A stretch of 64,000 bases of DNA from Mixophyes australis. Lineage: Eukaryota; Chordata; Amphibia; Anura; Limnodynastidae. Position 1 is the stretch's first letter. Each line of letters begins with the position of its first letter. The translations under genes and the position numbers were made by a program. The notes beneath the pieces are model-generated. The model was not told the DNA's origin. It did no database searches and worked only from the letters and a program-made list of their open reading frames with translations. Of the stretch, positions 48,022 to 58,511 are shown piece by piece. The stretch lies in contig JAVHZZ010000006.1 in assembly GCA_036250195.1 (NCBI GenBank), forward strand, positions 186,495,850 through 186,559,849, written 5' to 3'.

Positions 48022-48690
48022 ATGGAATGTGACCAAGTGGTGGCCTTGGCATTCTCTTTGAGAGACTAAGTAAACGCCAAGGTTGAGAGCATCCAATTGT
48101 GTAAACTCCAATTCCTCAAAGAGAACACTGCTGCTATTCAAGGTCTAGCTGTAAGGGTGTCTGACTGAATGTGTTTCAAGTGTGGAGAGCTTGGACACTT
48201 TAAAGCCAAGTGCATTAGACCCCAAAAACCCATGGCCTGTTCACTTGCCCAAGCTGGGCTTATCTTTCTAAGTTGCCGTTCCCGGAGTTTGCAAACCAGT
48301 GGATCCGCTTTAATTGAAGTGACTGTACGGGAGAACAACAAGGTTGTCCAGGCAGCCGTGGATTCTGGGAGTGAACTTAAACTGGTGTCCAGCTCTTTCC
48401 TGGCTAGAGCCAAGGTCTTGCGGTTGTCCAGAGCTAAAGTGCTCTGCACACATGGGACAACCAAGAATTTGCAAGGGACTCTTTTGGCCTTTAGACTCTA
48501 AGGCAAAGCCATGAGGGTAGTGGCTGCCATAGAGCCTAAGCTGCCATAGCCACTTATTCTGGGATGAGAATTCCCACTGATTAAAGAGGTCCTCTGTGAG
48601 CAAGTCTGGCTGGACATGCAGGCAACTGATTCGACGGTCGTAAGCCCAATCCTTCCCAGTGTTGGGACCTTGATCTTTGTGAACTGTCAA
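48022..48690 (+). pseudogene. Gag zinc-knuckle and protease remnant of a Gypsy-type element
   Basis: After the LTR and leader: ATG at 48022, a shortened gag, then the zinc knuckle CFKCGELGHFKAKC (C-x2-C-x4-H-x4-C, from 48172), and an aspartic-protease-like AAVDSGSELKLVSSSF. Further on LILG*EFPLIKEVL retains the protease end with a stop in it. RT and integrase are missing, so the element is internally truncated near 48.7 kb. Confidence 0.65.
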
Positions 48691-48772
48691 CATGGAATGC
48701 TATCCTGGGGGTACCAAAAGAACTTCCACAAAAGTTCCACCATTGATGTTGGCTGGTGAACACACCCCACAA

Positions 48773-49489
48773 ATTGGCAACATTAACTTACTTATGTATC
48801 TGCTGACACATAGTTATTTATATATTTTTGGTTTTAATGCGCCAGACAATCTTCTTTTGTTTAAACATACATAGCTGTTCTTTCAACAAATGATTTTATT
48901 CACACATTTCATTAATTTAAAGGAGCATACCTTGGTTACACCATATTCTTTATGTAGATAAATAGATAAAGTAAGTGGTCTCAATGGGTCTGTACAATGG
49001 TATACCATACTACCACTTCTTTTCATGTTATGGCCAAAAAGATTTATTAGTCATCCTCCATTCCTTCCACAATTCCCTTCTACATGTCCCTGTATTGCCA
49101 TCATGATAACAAGGCTCCCGATGTGTCCACCATCCCAGGATTTCCCTCCACATCTAGTAATGCTGCCAAGAGGAGTGGTTGCGATCTGTGGCCGCCGCCA
49201 GAGCAGTGTGGCCACACATTCCATAGATGGTAATTCACATTCTGTACCAGCACCTTTGACTGGCACTGTTTTTACATTTGCATCTCTCCCATACCAAAAG
49301 CAGAAGTGGGAACTAAAACTGTGTGTCCTACATGCATTCCTTTCATTCTCGCCAAGTGAGGCACAAGTAAGAAGGGAATATAGTTGGTGAATGGAGAAAA
49401 GGGAGTGCAGCAGAGAAGAAATTGTGAAGGGGAATATTCTATGAGAGAACAGTGGGGAAACAGAAAAGGGAAAATAAATGAGTGAGGGA
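48773..49489. other. Intergenic; contains a short shared repeat
   Basis: 48787-48875 resembles 36393-36475 in the other Gypsy remnant. The rest shows no recognisable gene or repeat. Confidence 0.4.
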
Positions 49490-50262
49490 AGAGAGATGTG
49501 CAGGGGGATAGGTTAGAGAGACAGCAGAGAAGATGGTGCAGGGGGATAGGCTAGAGGGACAGGGGAGAAGATGGTGCAGGGCAATAGGTGAAAAGGGCGG
49601 AAGATGGTGCAGGGGGATAGGTGAGAATCATAGTTGAGAAGATGGTGCAGGAGGATATGTGAGAGGGACAGGAGAGAAGATGGATCAAGGGGATATGGGA
49701 GAGGCACAGTGGAGAAGATGGTGCAGGGGGATAGGTGAGTGTTATGAGTCGCGGCTAGAGGCACAGCCGCTGTCCCCTTCTGCCTGCATCCCGGCCATTT
49801 CCATAAGAACTGGGACGTCACTTCTGGTTTCGCCCTGGCCGTTGCTAAGGCAATGGTCAGACACTCTGTTGATAATCACTGCGTCCCGGCATGAGGGATA
49901 GCCAGGCACGTGCTTAATTTGTTTAAAGTAATTAAGCAGCCTCCTGAGGTTGATTTATTCTGCTGGGTGCTGATTGGTTCCTATATTTATTTAAGGCAGC
50001 TCCTGGTTGCTGACCTGCTCCTATGTATTATGCTGATTCCTGGATTGGGTTTCTGTGTAGGACCTTTGGCTTGTTTCCTGGACTGTGATTTATTGCAGGT
50101 GGCCCTGACCTTTTGCTTGTGACTCGGATATCCTTGGTTTCTGCCGAGCCTGACATTTGCCTGAACCTTACCTCGCTGCATGCTTTGGTCCTTGGACCTT
50201 GGTTTGTTCCTGACAGAGAGGGATGGGAGAAGATGGTCCAGGGCGATAGGTGAGAAAACTTG
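49490..50262. repeat. ~37-bp minisatellite interrupted by an LTR
   Basis: Units near AAGATGGTGCAGGGGGATAG followed by GTGAGAGGGACAGGAGAG, about seven copies left of 49740 and about one right of 50215. Confidence 0.75.
49740..50215 (+). mobile_element. Solo Gypsy-type LTR
   Basis: TGTTATGAGTCGCGGC ... GTTTGTTCCTGACA, 476 bp. TATATTTATTTAAGG near 49982 is the likely promoter box. GTGAG and GAGAG flank it (one mismatch), a 5-bp duplication. Related by start and GC-rich U3 (CGGGACG, GTTGC.AAGGCAAT) to the LTR at 63007. Inserted into the minisatellite. Confidence 0.7.
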
Positions 50263-51001
50263 ATAACGTTTTATAGCATTAGATAAGGATAAAAAGGGAT
50301 TACTACCAAGAAAGCATAAGAGACAGAGAAGAGGGATAGATGAAGTGAAAAATTTGCTTGAGCAACCTATGGAACCCAAGTTGTTACGGAATTAAAAAGA
50401 AGACAGAGACGGACATACTTAGACTTCTAGTTAAGCAGCAGATAAAACAAATCCACAAGAAGCCTACATTGGTGCTAGAGGAGCGTATAATTCAGGCATG
50501 GAAATATTACAGTAGCCAATGTGTCAAATGACTGCTGATGCCAAACTTTTTTGCATAATTTCTATTGATTATGCAATGGATGTGCATCTTCCCTGGAGTA
50601 TAAAAACTTCTTCCACATGCCATATGAATGTAAAGTCCAAGAGGGTTCAAGGTGTAGAAGAGATACAGCAGAAGCAGAAAGATGGGAAATTTTGATAACA
50701 TATAGCACTATCTACTCACCCTAGAAATGTTTGCAGCTGGCATATCATCAGGGGGTGAAATGTTTAAAATGACAATGGATACTTTTATTGTTGGGCCCTG
50801 TAACTACAGTATGTCAGACCCTGAATAAAGTATACATATTTGATATTGCTGTATTCAGAAGTAACTTTATAAATTGTGGGTGCCACTTATTAGATTAGAG
50901 TAACTACTAAAACTGTTCTGGAAGCCTAGAATTCTGCCTTAAGTGAACAGGTATGATGCACTGGCAGATCTGAAGAGGGGGGTGGAAACGGACCTGCTCA
51001 G
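50263..51001. other. Intergenic, nothing recognised
   Basis: No gene or element ends seen. Confidence 0.4.
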
Positions 51002-51004
51002 AGT

Positions 51005-51695
51005 GGGCCTGATTCATCAAGACATGTATCTGCCAATTCTGAGCGTATCTACGTAAAATCACTCTGTGCATGCCCAGAATCGGGAGATACGGCCCTGAAC
51101 GGAGCCCTGTCCGTTGCGCAAAGGACACTTACAGCCATACGATTTTGGGGAGTAAAATGGGCATTTTGCTGTAGTGATGCCAAAATCATGCGCACACAGT
51201 CATGTCGGAATCAAGCTCTGAGCCTCTCAAAGGTATTTGTTTATCTGTCGTGTTCCTTTCTCCAACTATAGAGTAGTGTTGTCAGTCTCGAGTGCATGCT
51301 ATAACATGTGTTTGCAGTCACGAATGAAGTGTAAAAATTAATTTTATGCTAAGTAAACATTAACAACATCCTAATAAATGTATATCATAGCAAAAAAAAT
51401 TGTAAAAAAAACCACACTTTTTAAAACTGTATAATCATTAATGCCTATGTTAATAACAGGTGACTTTAATTTAGTATTATTTTTTTCTTTGGCTCATATA
51501 CAATCCTCTTAAGTATTGGACGTATCCTGCAGCATCTTGTGTAGTAGAACACAGCAAAACTTCTCGCAATTTCAAAAGTACATGTATCTTGAGATCCATG
51601 CCTTGTTGAATTTGAGAAAACACGAAGCCTAAATATGTGCGTTTAATACAAAATGCGGATTACGCTCCAAATGCGTTCATTGATGAATCAGGCCC
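51005..51695. mobile_element. GGGCCTGATTCAT-type MITE, copy 1
   Basis: Left GGGCCTGATTCATCAA and right TTGATGAATCAGGCCC are exact inverses; AGT flanks both (51002-51004, 51696-51698). 691 bp, no coding; the interior next to the ends is GC-richer (tacgct, gcgtatctacg). Superfamily not assigned: 3-bp duplications but not TWA. Confidence 0.7.
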
Positions 51696-51698
51696 AGT

Positions 51699-53050
51699 GT
51701 GCGTCCGCAGGCAGTTTGCTACTGATAGAGGTGAAAAAGGGGGCAGTGACTAAATCTAAAAAATAATCTAGATTCGCCCCTGGTATGAGAATCAAGATAC
51801 AAGATAGCAGCATTTGCAGAGTAGCAGGAGTTTGCACAGGTTAAGGGGAGGAGTTGGGTTGAGCGAGTGTGTTACTAGCAAATTATGGGGAGGGGCACTG
51901 ATGTACCTAGATTCAGAGCCATAACAAGAAATGTTAGCACCTGATGCAAGAAGGTAGACTGATGCCCCTAGCCTCCAACTGGAAGCATATTAACAAAATA
52001 TCAATTATCCTGCTCCCTGCCTCTGCTTTGCCCAGTGGGCGGTTGCCCTCTTGCACAGTCATAGTTTCAGCTCTGCCTTATTTTGCGAAGCAGTACGGAA
52101 ACAAATTCTCATTTTGCAGAGCGTGATTACTGATTTGATTTGAAGGGTTAGGGAGGGTGCATTTTTAGGGGAATGTCTCACCATATAGAGAGGCTCATGG
52201 CCATTTACTCACATTCAAGGACTTGAATTTTGCAGCTGAGAGCTGGCCGAGATTGGTCTCTTCCTATGCTTTTAATGGGACCCATTTTGCAGCTCCATGT
52301 TGCACTTCAGTGGAGAAGTACATTTCTCTGAGCAATGTAATAAAAAGCTTCACACACAGATAATGACGTCTAGTAAAACAGTTCTGATGTCCCCACAATC
52401 TCATAATTAATTTAAGCCATAAACTAGGCTAAATTGAACAGTATTTTAAGTCTCTAGTGTCAATATACAGCTTTTGGGTCACTCCTCTGGGTATTTGTGA
52501 GCTTGAGGCAGAGATCAGTTGTCCACAGAGAGCAGTAGAATCATCTCAGCAGAGCTGGCAGTAAATTGATTTTATCTGATTAGCTCAGTGTTATCAGAGG
52601 GAAGGACCCTCAAGGTCATTGTATCTTCTGTGTTACTAATGGATTTTCAGCCACTCATTCAGGAAGCCAAGGGGCAGAATTACTCACTTTACAGGCCATC
52701 TCCCTCTTATGGTCAAAGGGAACTGACAAGGAACTAAAGGCATTACACATAGATAAAAGTCATAGGACTTGAAAATATTTAAACACTTATTGCTGCTATT
52801 AAAGAACAGTGGTGCAACTACATATGTTTTCTTATAAGTACCAAATGAATAAACGTCAAGCTTTGCAGAACATTATTTTGCAATGTATTAGTTTATTTTC
52901 ACAGTCCAGTAAACCTTTTACAGGTACATACTGACATGTTTTTGACAATGTGTCCAACTGTAAGGAGCCTGCTTTCCAATGAATATAGTTTCATACACTC
53001 TGTGTTGAGATATGTGCTCTTTGTAAACAAAACTAAATTTATTTTGACTT
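51699..53050. other. Intergenic, no gene seen
   Basis: About 1.35 kb of ordinary sequence; no repeat ends or exon recognised. Confidence 0.4.
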
Positions 53051-53644
53051 ATTGGGTCTGATTTATGTTCAGATGTAACTTGCACATAATTTGTGTTTTA
53101 AAAAAAAGAGCACGGAACTCGAGTGTAGTTCCGACCATATACAAGCGGATCTCAAGATACTTTGATTTGAATCTGTCTGTAAGTACGCTGTCTAAACGGT
53201 ACTTGCCTTACATAAAACAGACTGCAGTATACACACAAGCGTATGTGTAATATGAGGTCATATTAGAACGCATACAAAAAAAATATATATTAAAATAAAT
53301 TAACAACTGTTAACATTATAGCTAATATACTCTAATATAAATATGGATTTTCAAAGAAATGTTGATTTTTTTTACATTGGCTACAAAAATCAATGTGCTT
53401 TTAATGCATACTGTACATATAATGCATTTTTATAGTTTATCTTACTCATACACATGTTCTATGCTAGCTAGTAGCACATATACGTGTAGTTTATAAAACA
53501 CAGACTATGCCATGTCAGTCATCACTATCAGTCGGCGCTTACACCTGCACTGTAGCAGGTGCAAATGATGCGTCTGAAACCAAGCGCACTTACAAGAAAC
53601 CCAGTACTTGAATTGGCTGCACCCGTTTCGGAATGCTCTTACTG

Positions 53645-55145
53645 TACAGTCATGGCCAAAAATTTTGACAATGACACATATATTATTTTTCACAAAGTCT
53701 GCTGTCTCATTTTTTATGATGGCAATTTGCATATACTCCAGAATGTCATGAAGAATGATCAGATGAATTACAATTAATTTCAAAGTCCCTTTTTGCCATG
53801 GCAGTGAACTTTATCCCAAAACAACATTTCCACTGCATTTCAGCACTACCACAAAAGGACCAGCTGACATCAGGTCAGTGATTCTCTAGTTAACACAGGT
53901 GAGATGGTTGATGAGGACAAGGCTGAATAACACTCTGTCATGCTGATTAAGTTAGAATAACAGACTGTAAGCTTTAAAAGGAGGGTGGTGCTTGAAATCA
54001 TTGTTCTTCCTCTGTTAACCATGGTTAGCTGCAAGGAAACACATGTAGTCAACATTGCTTTGCACAAAAAGGGCTTCACAGGCAAGGATATTGCTGCTAG
54101 TAAGATTGCACCTAAATCAACCATTTGTCGGATTATCAAGAACTTCAAGAAGAGAGGTTCAATAGTTGTGAAGAAGGCTTAAGGGCGCCCAAGAATGTCC
54201 AGCAAGCGCCAGGACCGTCTCCTAAAGTTGATTCAGCTGCGGAATTGGGGCACCACCAGTCCAGAGCTTGCTCAGGATGGCCTGGTGTCAAGAAGGCCAG
54301 CAAAGAAGCCACTTCTCTCCAGGAAAAACATCAGGGACAGACTGATATTCTGCAAAAGGTACAGGGATTGGCCTGCTGAAGACTGGGGTAAAGTCATTTT
54401 CTCTAATGAATCCCCTTTCAGATTGTTTGAGGCATCTGGAAAACCGCTTGTCCGGAGAAGGAAAGGTGAGCACTATCATCAGTCCTGTGTCATGCCAACA
54501 GTAAAGCATCCTGAGACCATTCATGTGTGGGGTTGCTTCTCAGCCAAGGGAGTGGGCTCACTCAATTTTGCCTAAAAACACAGTCATGAATAAAGAATGG
54601 TACCAAAACATCTTCCAAGAGCAACTTCTCCCAACCATCCAAAAACAGTTTGGTGGCGAACAATGCCTTTTCCATCATGATGATGCGCCTTGTCATTGAA
54701 ATTGATATCTAAGTGGCTCGGGGATCAAAACATTGAAATTTTGGGTCCATGGCCAGAAAACTCTGCAGACCGAAATTCCATTGAGAACTTGTGGTCAATC
54801 CTCAAGAGGCCGGTGGACAAACAAAAACCCACAAATTCTGACAAACTCCAAACCTTGATTAGGCAAGAACAGGCGGCCATCAGTCAGTATGTGGCCCAGA
54901 AGTTAATTGACAGCATGCCAGGGTGAATTGCAAAGGTCTACAAAAAGAAGGGTCAACACTGCAAATATTGACTCTTTGCATAAACTTAATTGTCAATAAA
55001 AGCCTTTGATAGTTAGTAAAATGCTTGTAATTTTACTTCAGTATACCATAGCAACATCTGACAAAAAAGTCTGAAAACACTGAAGCAGCAAACTTTGTGA
55101 AAACTAACACTTGTGTCATTTTCAAAACTTTTGGCCATGACTGTA
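53645..55145 (+). mobile_element. Tc1-like DNA transposon, second family, complete ends
   Basis: TA target at both ends; left TACAGTCATGGCCAAAAATT and right AAAACTTTTGGCCATGACTGTA. An inner pair of repeats (TTTTGACAATGACACA...; TGTGTCATTTTC) is present. 1,501 bp. Distinct from the element at 45908 in ends and transposase. Inserted inside the MITE at 53054. Confidence 0.9.
54021..54926 (+). pseudogene. Tc1-like transposase, broken
   Basis: Starts MVSCKETHVVNIALHKKGFT with a helix-turn-helix (STICRIIKNFKKRGS). A stop at 54180 precedes GRPRMSSKRQDR. The first catalytic position reads IFSNESPF, Asn replacing the Asp of FSDES. Then VWGCFSAKGVGSL, FHHDDAPCH with the second Asp after a frameshift, and NSIENLWSILKRPVDKQKPT with the Glu. 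It ends in VAQKLIDSMPG. Inactive by at least one stop, frameshifts and the D-to-N change. Confidence 0.85.
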
Positions 55146-55581
55146 CATTGACTGCATTAGTCCACCCTTACTTCCCCCTTTCCACCACTCAAGATGCCAT
55201 AAGTGTATTGGTGTTCAGACATGAATTACATGCAATTGCGTTCATTGGCATAAGGTCCGCTTCTGAGCATGCACAGAGCTATTTCATGCAAGATACGCTA
55301 CGCTGATGGACGTATGTCTGTACATGAATCAGGCTCATTGTGTCCACATATGCATGCATGTATGTTCAAATGTAACAGTCTTTTAGTAATTGCCAATGGT
55401 ATATGGCATGCAAAAAACATACAGTGGTTTATTTACATAGATTCTATGCACACGAATAGCAAGTGCTTTTTTGCCCCTTCTACGCATGTAAGTCAAAAAG
55501 CAGTATTGGTATTGACCAGCACAGGGTAGAATACAACATGATATCACAGTTTAAAACTGTTCTACAGGTGACTGCGTTATC

Positions 55582-55663
55582 CATACTTGCCTACTTTTTT
55601 CAACTCTCTTTTGGGTGATCCCTGAAGGGAGATCCAAGTGGCAAGTTCAGGGGGACAAGTATG
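55582..55663. mobile_element. Very short CATACTTGCC-type MITE
   Basis: CATACTTGCCTAC ... GGGGGACAAGTATG, 82 bp, flanked by GCGTTATC and GTGTAACC (5 of 8 identical). The centre GGGTGATCCCTGAAGGGAGATCC is partly inverted. Confidence 0.5.
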
Positions 55664-56475
55664 GTGTAACCCTGTAGTAAATATTAAATCATATACAAGC
55701 AAATCTAATCTGTAAGGTTACAGTTCTGGCAACCTATATCTTAGCAAATTCCACATAAAGAATTAATTTATGAAATTGCTAAAATTGTAGTTTAAAATTT
55801 CATTATTGCACAAAGTATTAAACCTCTTGTGCTCACCTTTTTTTTTCTAAAGTGCTAGCTGCTACTTTATCATTTTTCTGGGACCCCAAAAGCTGTAAGG
55901 GACCCCATAAACATATTCTGGCACCCCAGTTAGATCCTAACTCACAGGGTATAAAACTATAAAAAAAGGTCAATAGATTTGCATAGTAAACAGCTTTTTC
56001 TACCCTCGTAATATCTTTTCTGTTTGTATCATGAATAAAAGATTTGGAGATCAATTTGGAGAAGATTGAACTATTGGCTCAGCACTTGCCCATGTCATTC
56101 TTTAAATGTCCAGTGTGTATAGCATTATCTCAGAGTGCTGTCATATAAATGGTGTTCCCAGAAGTCACTGCTCCAGAAATGGTGCTGTTTATTTGTGGAT
56201 CATCAATAGAGTAGTTTAAAATTCTTCCTAATTCTTCCCCTTTCAATGATGCTTGCTCTTGTCTCTAACCTCCTACTTTATACTGAAAAGCCCCAAACAG
56301 GTCGGATTTTGTCTTTTCAATTGCAACTGTCTTGTTGAATAACCAGTGATGAAAGCATGAACACAAGACCTGCCATGTAACTTGTGTTCACAGATTGGTC
56401 TGCTTTGCAGTGGAGCTGTTTAGTTTTTCAGGAAAAAAAAAGATATTTGAAATGTGTTCTAAGCATTATTTATAT
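55664..56475. other. Intergenic, nothing recognised
   Basis: No gene or repeat ends seen. Confidence 0.4.
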
Positions 56476-56483
56476 GTTGACCT

Positions 56484-57858
56484 CAGGGGACGGCTGGCAG
56501 ACTTTAGCCCGGGGGCAAGCACACAGTACTGGCCCGTAAGTAGCGGCCCATTCTTAAAGGGTGGTTTTTGGTACAATATATATTTATCTATATAAAAAGA
56601 GGCTATTTTAGTGTTGCTTAATACATATATATATATTTTTATGCCCAGGTCCAGTGCTGGATTAAGGCTCTGGGGGGCCTGGGCACTTTAAACAGGGCAA
56701 CCCCCTATGATGTAACATGGTTATCATTTTAGACAAATACACAGGCAATACTGTGTGTACTACTGTTAGGTGCACACAGTTCTGCCTTTACGAGCAGTAC
56801 TCGGTGAAGCGGGACATACCTCTCAACTGTCCTAAGTGAAACAGTCACCCAAAATCGGGACTGTCCCACCAGATTCAGGATAGTTGGCAGACTGTCCTGT
56901 TCTCTCCTACCTGTTCTTGTCACTGTCACCACCTGTGGCTGCTGGTGTCTTTAGCTCATTTGTTGGTTGTCTGGATCCTGGAATATTGGAGGCCCTATTT
57001 GGAAAAAAAATGGGTGCATAAAATTTAGAAAACTCCAACCAGTCCCAGTGTTAAATCAATAGCAGCCACATTTTATAATTAGGCCTCCCTCCAGCCCCAA
57101 CATTAAATTAATAATATTCACATTTGCTACATAGATCTATTTCCCTCCAACCAACCCTGACTTTAGATAGCGAACACATTTAATATGAAAACCTATTTCC
57201 CTCCGTCCAAACAGCCCCACCAATAAATGAAATTGCCCCCCACCACCCGAAAAACAAAATAGCACCCATTAAATAACTAGCCCCCTCCTGCACTCCACCA
57301 TTAAATAGCCTACCTCCCACACTAAATTAAGACCCCCCCTCTCTCACACATTATATTGACATGCTCCACACACACACACACACACACACTATACTGACAT
57401 CTCACATACACATTATACTAACATGCTGCCCATCACACACAGTTTACTAACATGCTGCCCATCACACACACACACTTTACTGACATGCAGAAAATCACAC
57501 ACACACACTTTACTGACATGCAGCCCATCCCACACACACATTTTACTAACATGCAGCCGATCACTTACCTTATTCATCCCATCCGAGCGCTGCTCCTCAC
57601 ATATGGGATGGCACCTGCCACGTCCGTCCCATGTGACGCCGGGGCTCAGAGCGTGAGAGGGGAGGGAGACAGAATGGAGGGAGGAGGACAGATCGGAAGA
57701 TCACAGCCAATGATAGCAGATGGCTGGTCCCAGAGGAGGGGCCAGCCACCAAGTAATAGAGGCTTGGGCCGGTCATTGAACCGGCCCAAAATAGACTGAA
57801 TCTGTCCGGCTCAGAAGGCATATGCCCCCCCCCCTTCCCCCGGCCCAGCCCGCCCCTG
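56484..57858. mobile_element. hAT element, non-autonomous, 1.4 kb
   Basis: Begins CAGGGGACGGCTGGCAGAC and ends CCCAGCCCGCCCCTG; perfect 8-bp duplication GTTGACCT at 56476-56483 and 57859-57866. It contains a CAGTGCTGGATTAAGGC hAT-like start at 56652, (CA)n tracts (57368-57389 and others) and ATTAAATAGCCTACC blocks shared, inverted, with 40.9-41.1 kb. No transposase. Confidence 0.8.
57420..57560. repeat. ~37-bp tandem repeat inside the hAT element
   Basis: About four units of TTTACTGACATGCAGCCCATCACACACACA. Confidence 0.75.
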
Positions 57859-57866
57859 GTTGACCT

Positions 57867-58218
57867 ATATGATATCAATCAATCTTCCATGCAGCTATCT
57901 ACTACTCACACATAATTTACCCTACAAACTCCAGCTGCTATGCCAGACAGCATTTCAGGGTCCTCACCTTATATGGTGTTTTCTTTTTACCTACATCTAG
58001 GAACAGCCTGGATTCAAGTGCTTTGATGAAACAATGTAACTCCCTGTTTGCCAATGCAGTATATTCCAGACCCTCTTGCTTTATTTTGTCTAAGATTGTG
58101 GCCTTCACTTGCCACAAGTTCACAGTGGCAAAAGCTTATCATAAGCATTATCAAATCATAGTTGATACAGCTCTAAGCTCTGGCTTATACCCCTCTATTT
58201 GGGGGCAATAAACTACAT
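57867..58218 (-). other. Short possible exon-like stretch, unassigned
   Basis: On minus, an open frame from about 58123 reads ...LEYTALANRELHCFIKALES... and meets CCATATAAG|GTGAGG, a consensus donor, at 57968. I do not recognise the peptide. It may be chance or a piece of an unknown transposon; see findings. Confidence 0.2.
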
Positions 58219-58226
58219 AGCTGAAC

Positions 58227-58503
58227 CAGAGCCGGATTTAGACCTCATGGGGCCCTAGGCAAGATACTGGTTTCGGGCCCTCTCCCTGAAAAAAGCCATA
58301 TCACTATAGATTTTTGCATAACATATACCCCTATTCAGGGGCTGGCTGGCAGACTTTAGCCCAGGGGGGCAAGCACATAGCACTGGCCCATAAGTAGCGG
58401 TCCATCTTAAAGGTTGGTCTCACCGCCGGCCCTGGGAGGGCCCTTTGGGGACCGCTGGGCCCTAGGCAATTGCCTAGGTTGCATAGTGGTAAATCCGGCC
58501 CTG
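58227..58503. mobile_element. hAT MITE with CAGAGCCGGATTTA ends
   Basis: Left CAGAGCCGGATTTAGACC and right GGTAAATCCGGCCCTG; perfect 8-bp duplication AGCTGAAC at 58219-58226 and 58504-58511. An inner segment (58336-58434), CAGGGGCTGGCTGGCAGAC...GCCGGCCCTG, resembles the left end of the element at 56484 and may be a nested small copy. Confidence 0.85.
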
Positions 58504-58511
58504 AGCTGAAC

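Larger units (their letters stand above)
53054..55336. mobile_element. GGGCCTGATTCAT-type MITE, copy 2, with nested Tc1
   Basis: Left GGGTCTGATTTATGTTCAGA and right GTCTGTACATGAATCAGGCTC are imperfect inverses of the same family as 51005; ATT flanks both sides (53051-53053, 55337-55339). Without the Tc1 element (53645-55145) it is about 780 bp. Confidence 0.65.

Noticed and set aside
49025..49390. 121-codon plus-strand open frame
   Set aside because: No start context, domain or splice sites; proline/serine-rich chance frame.
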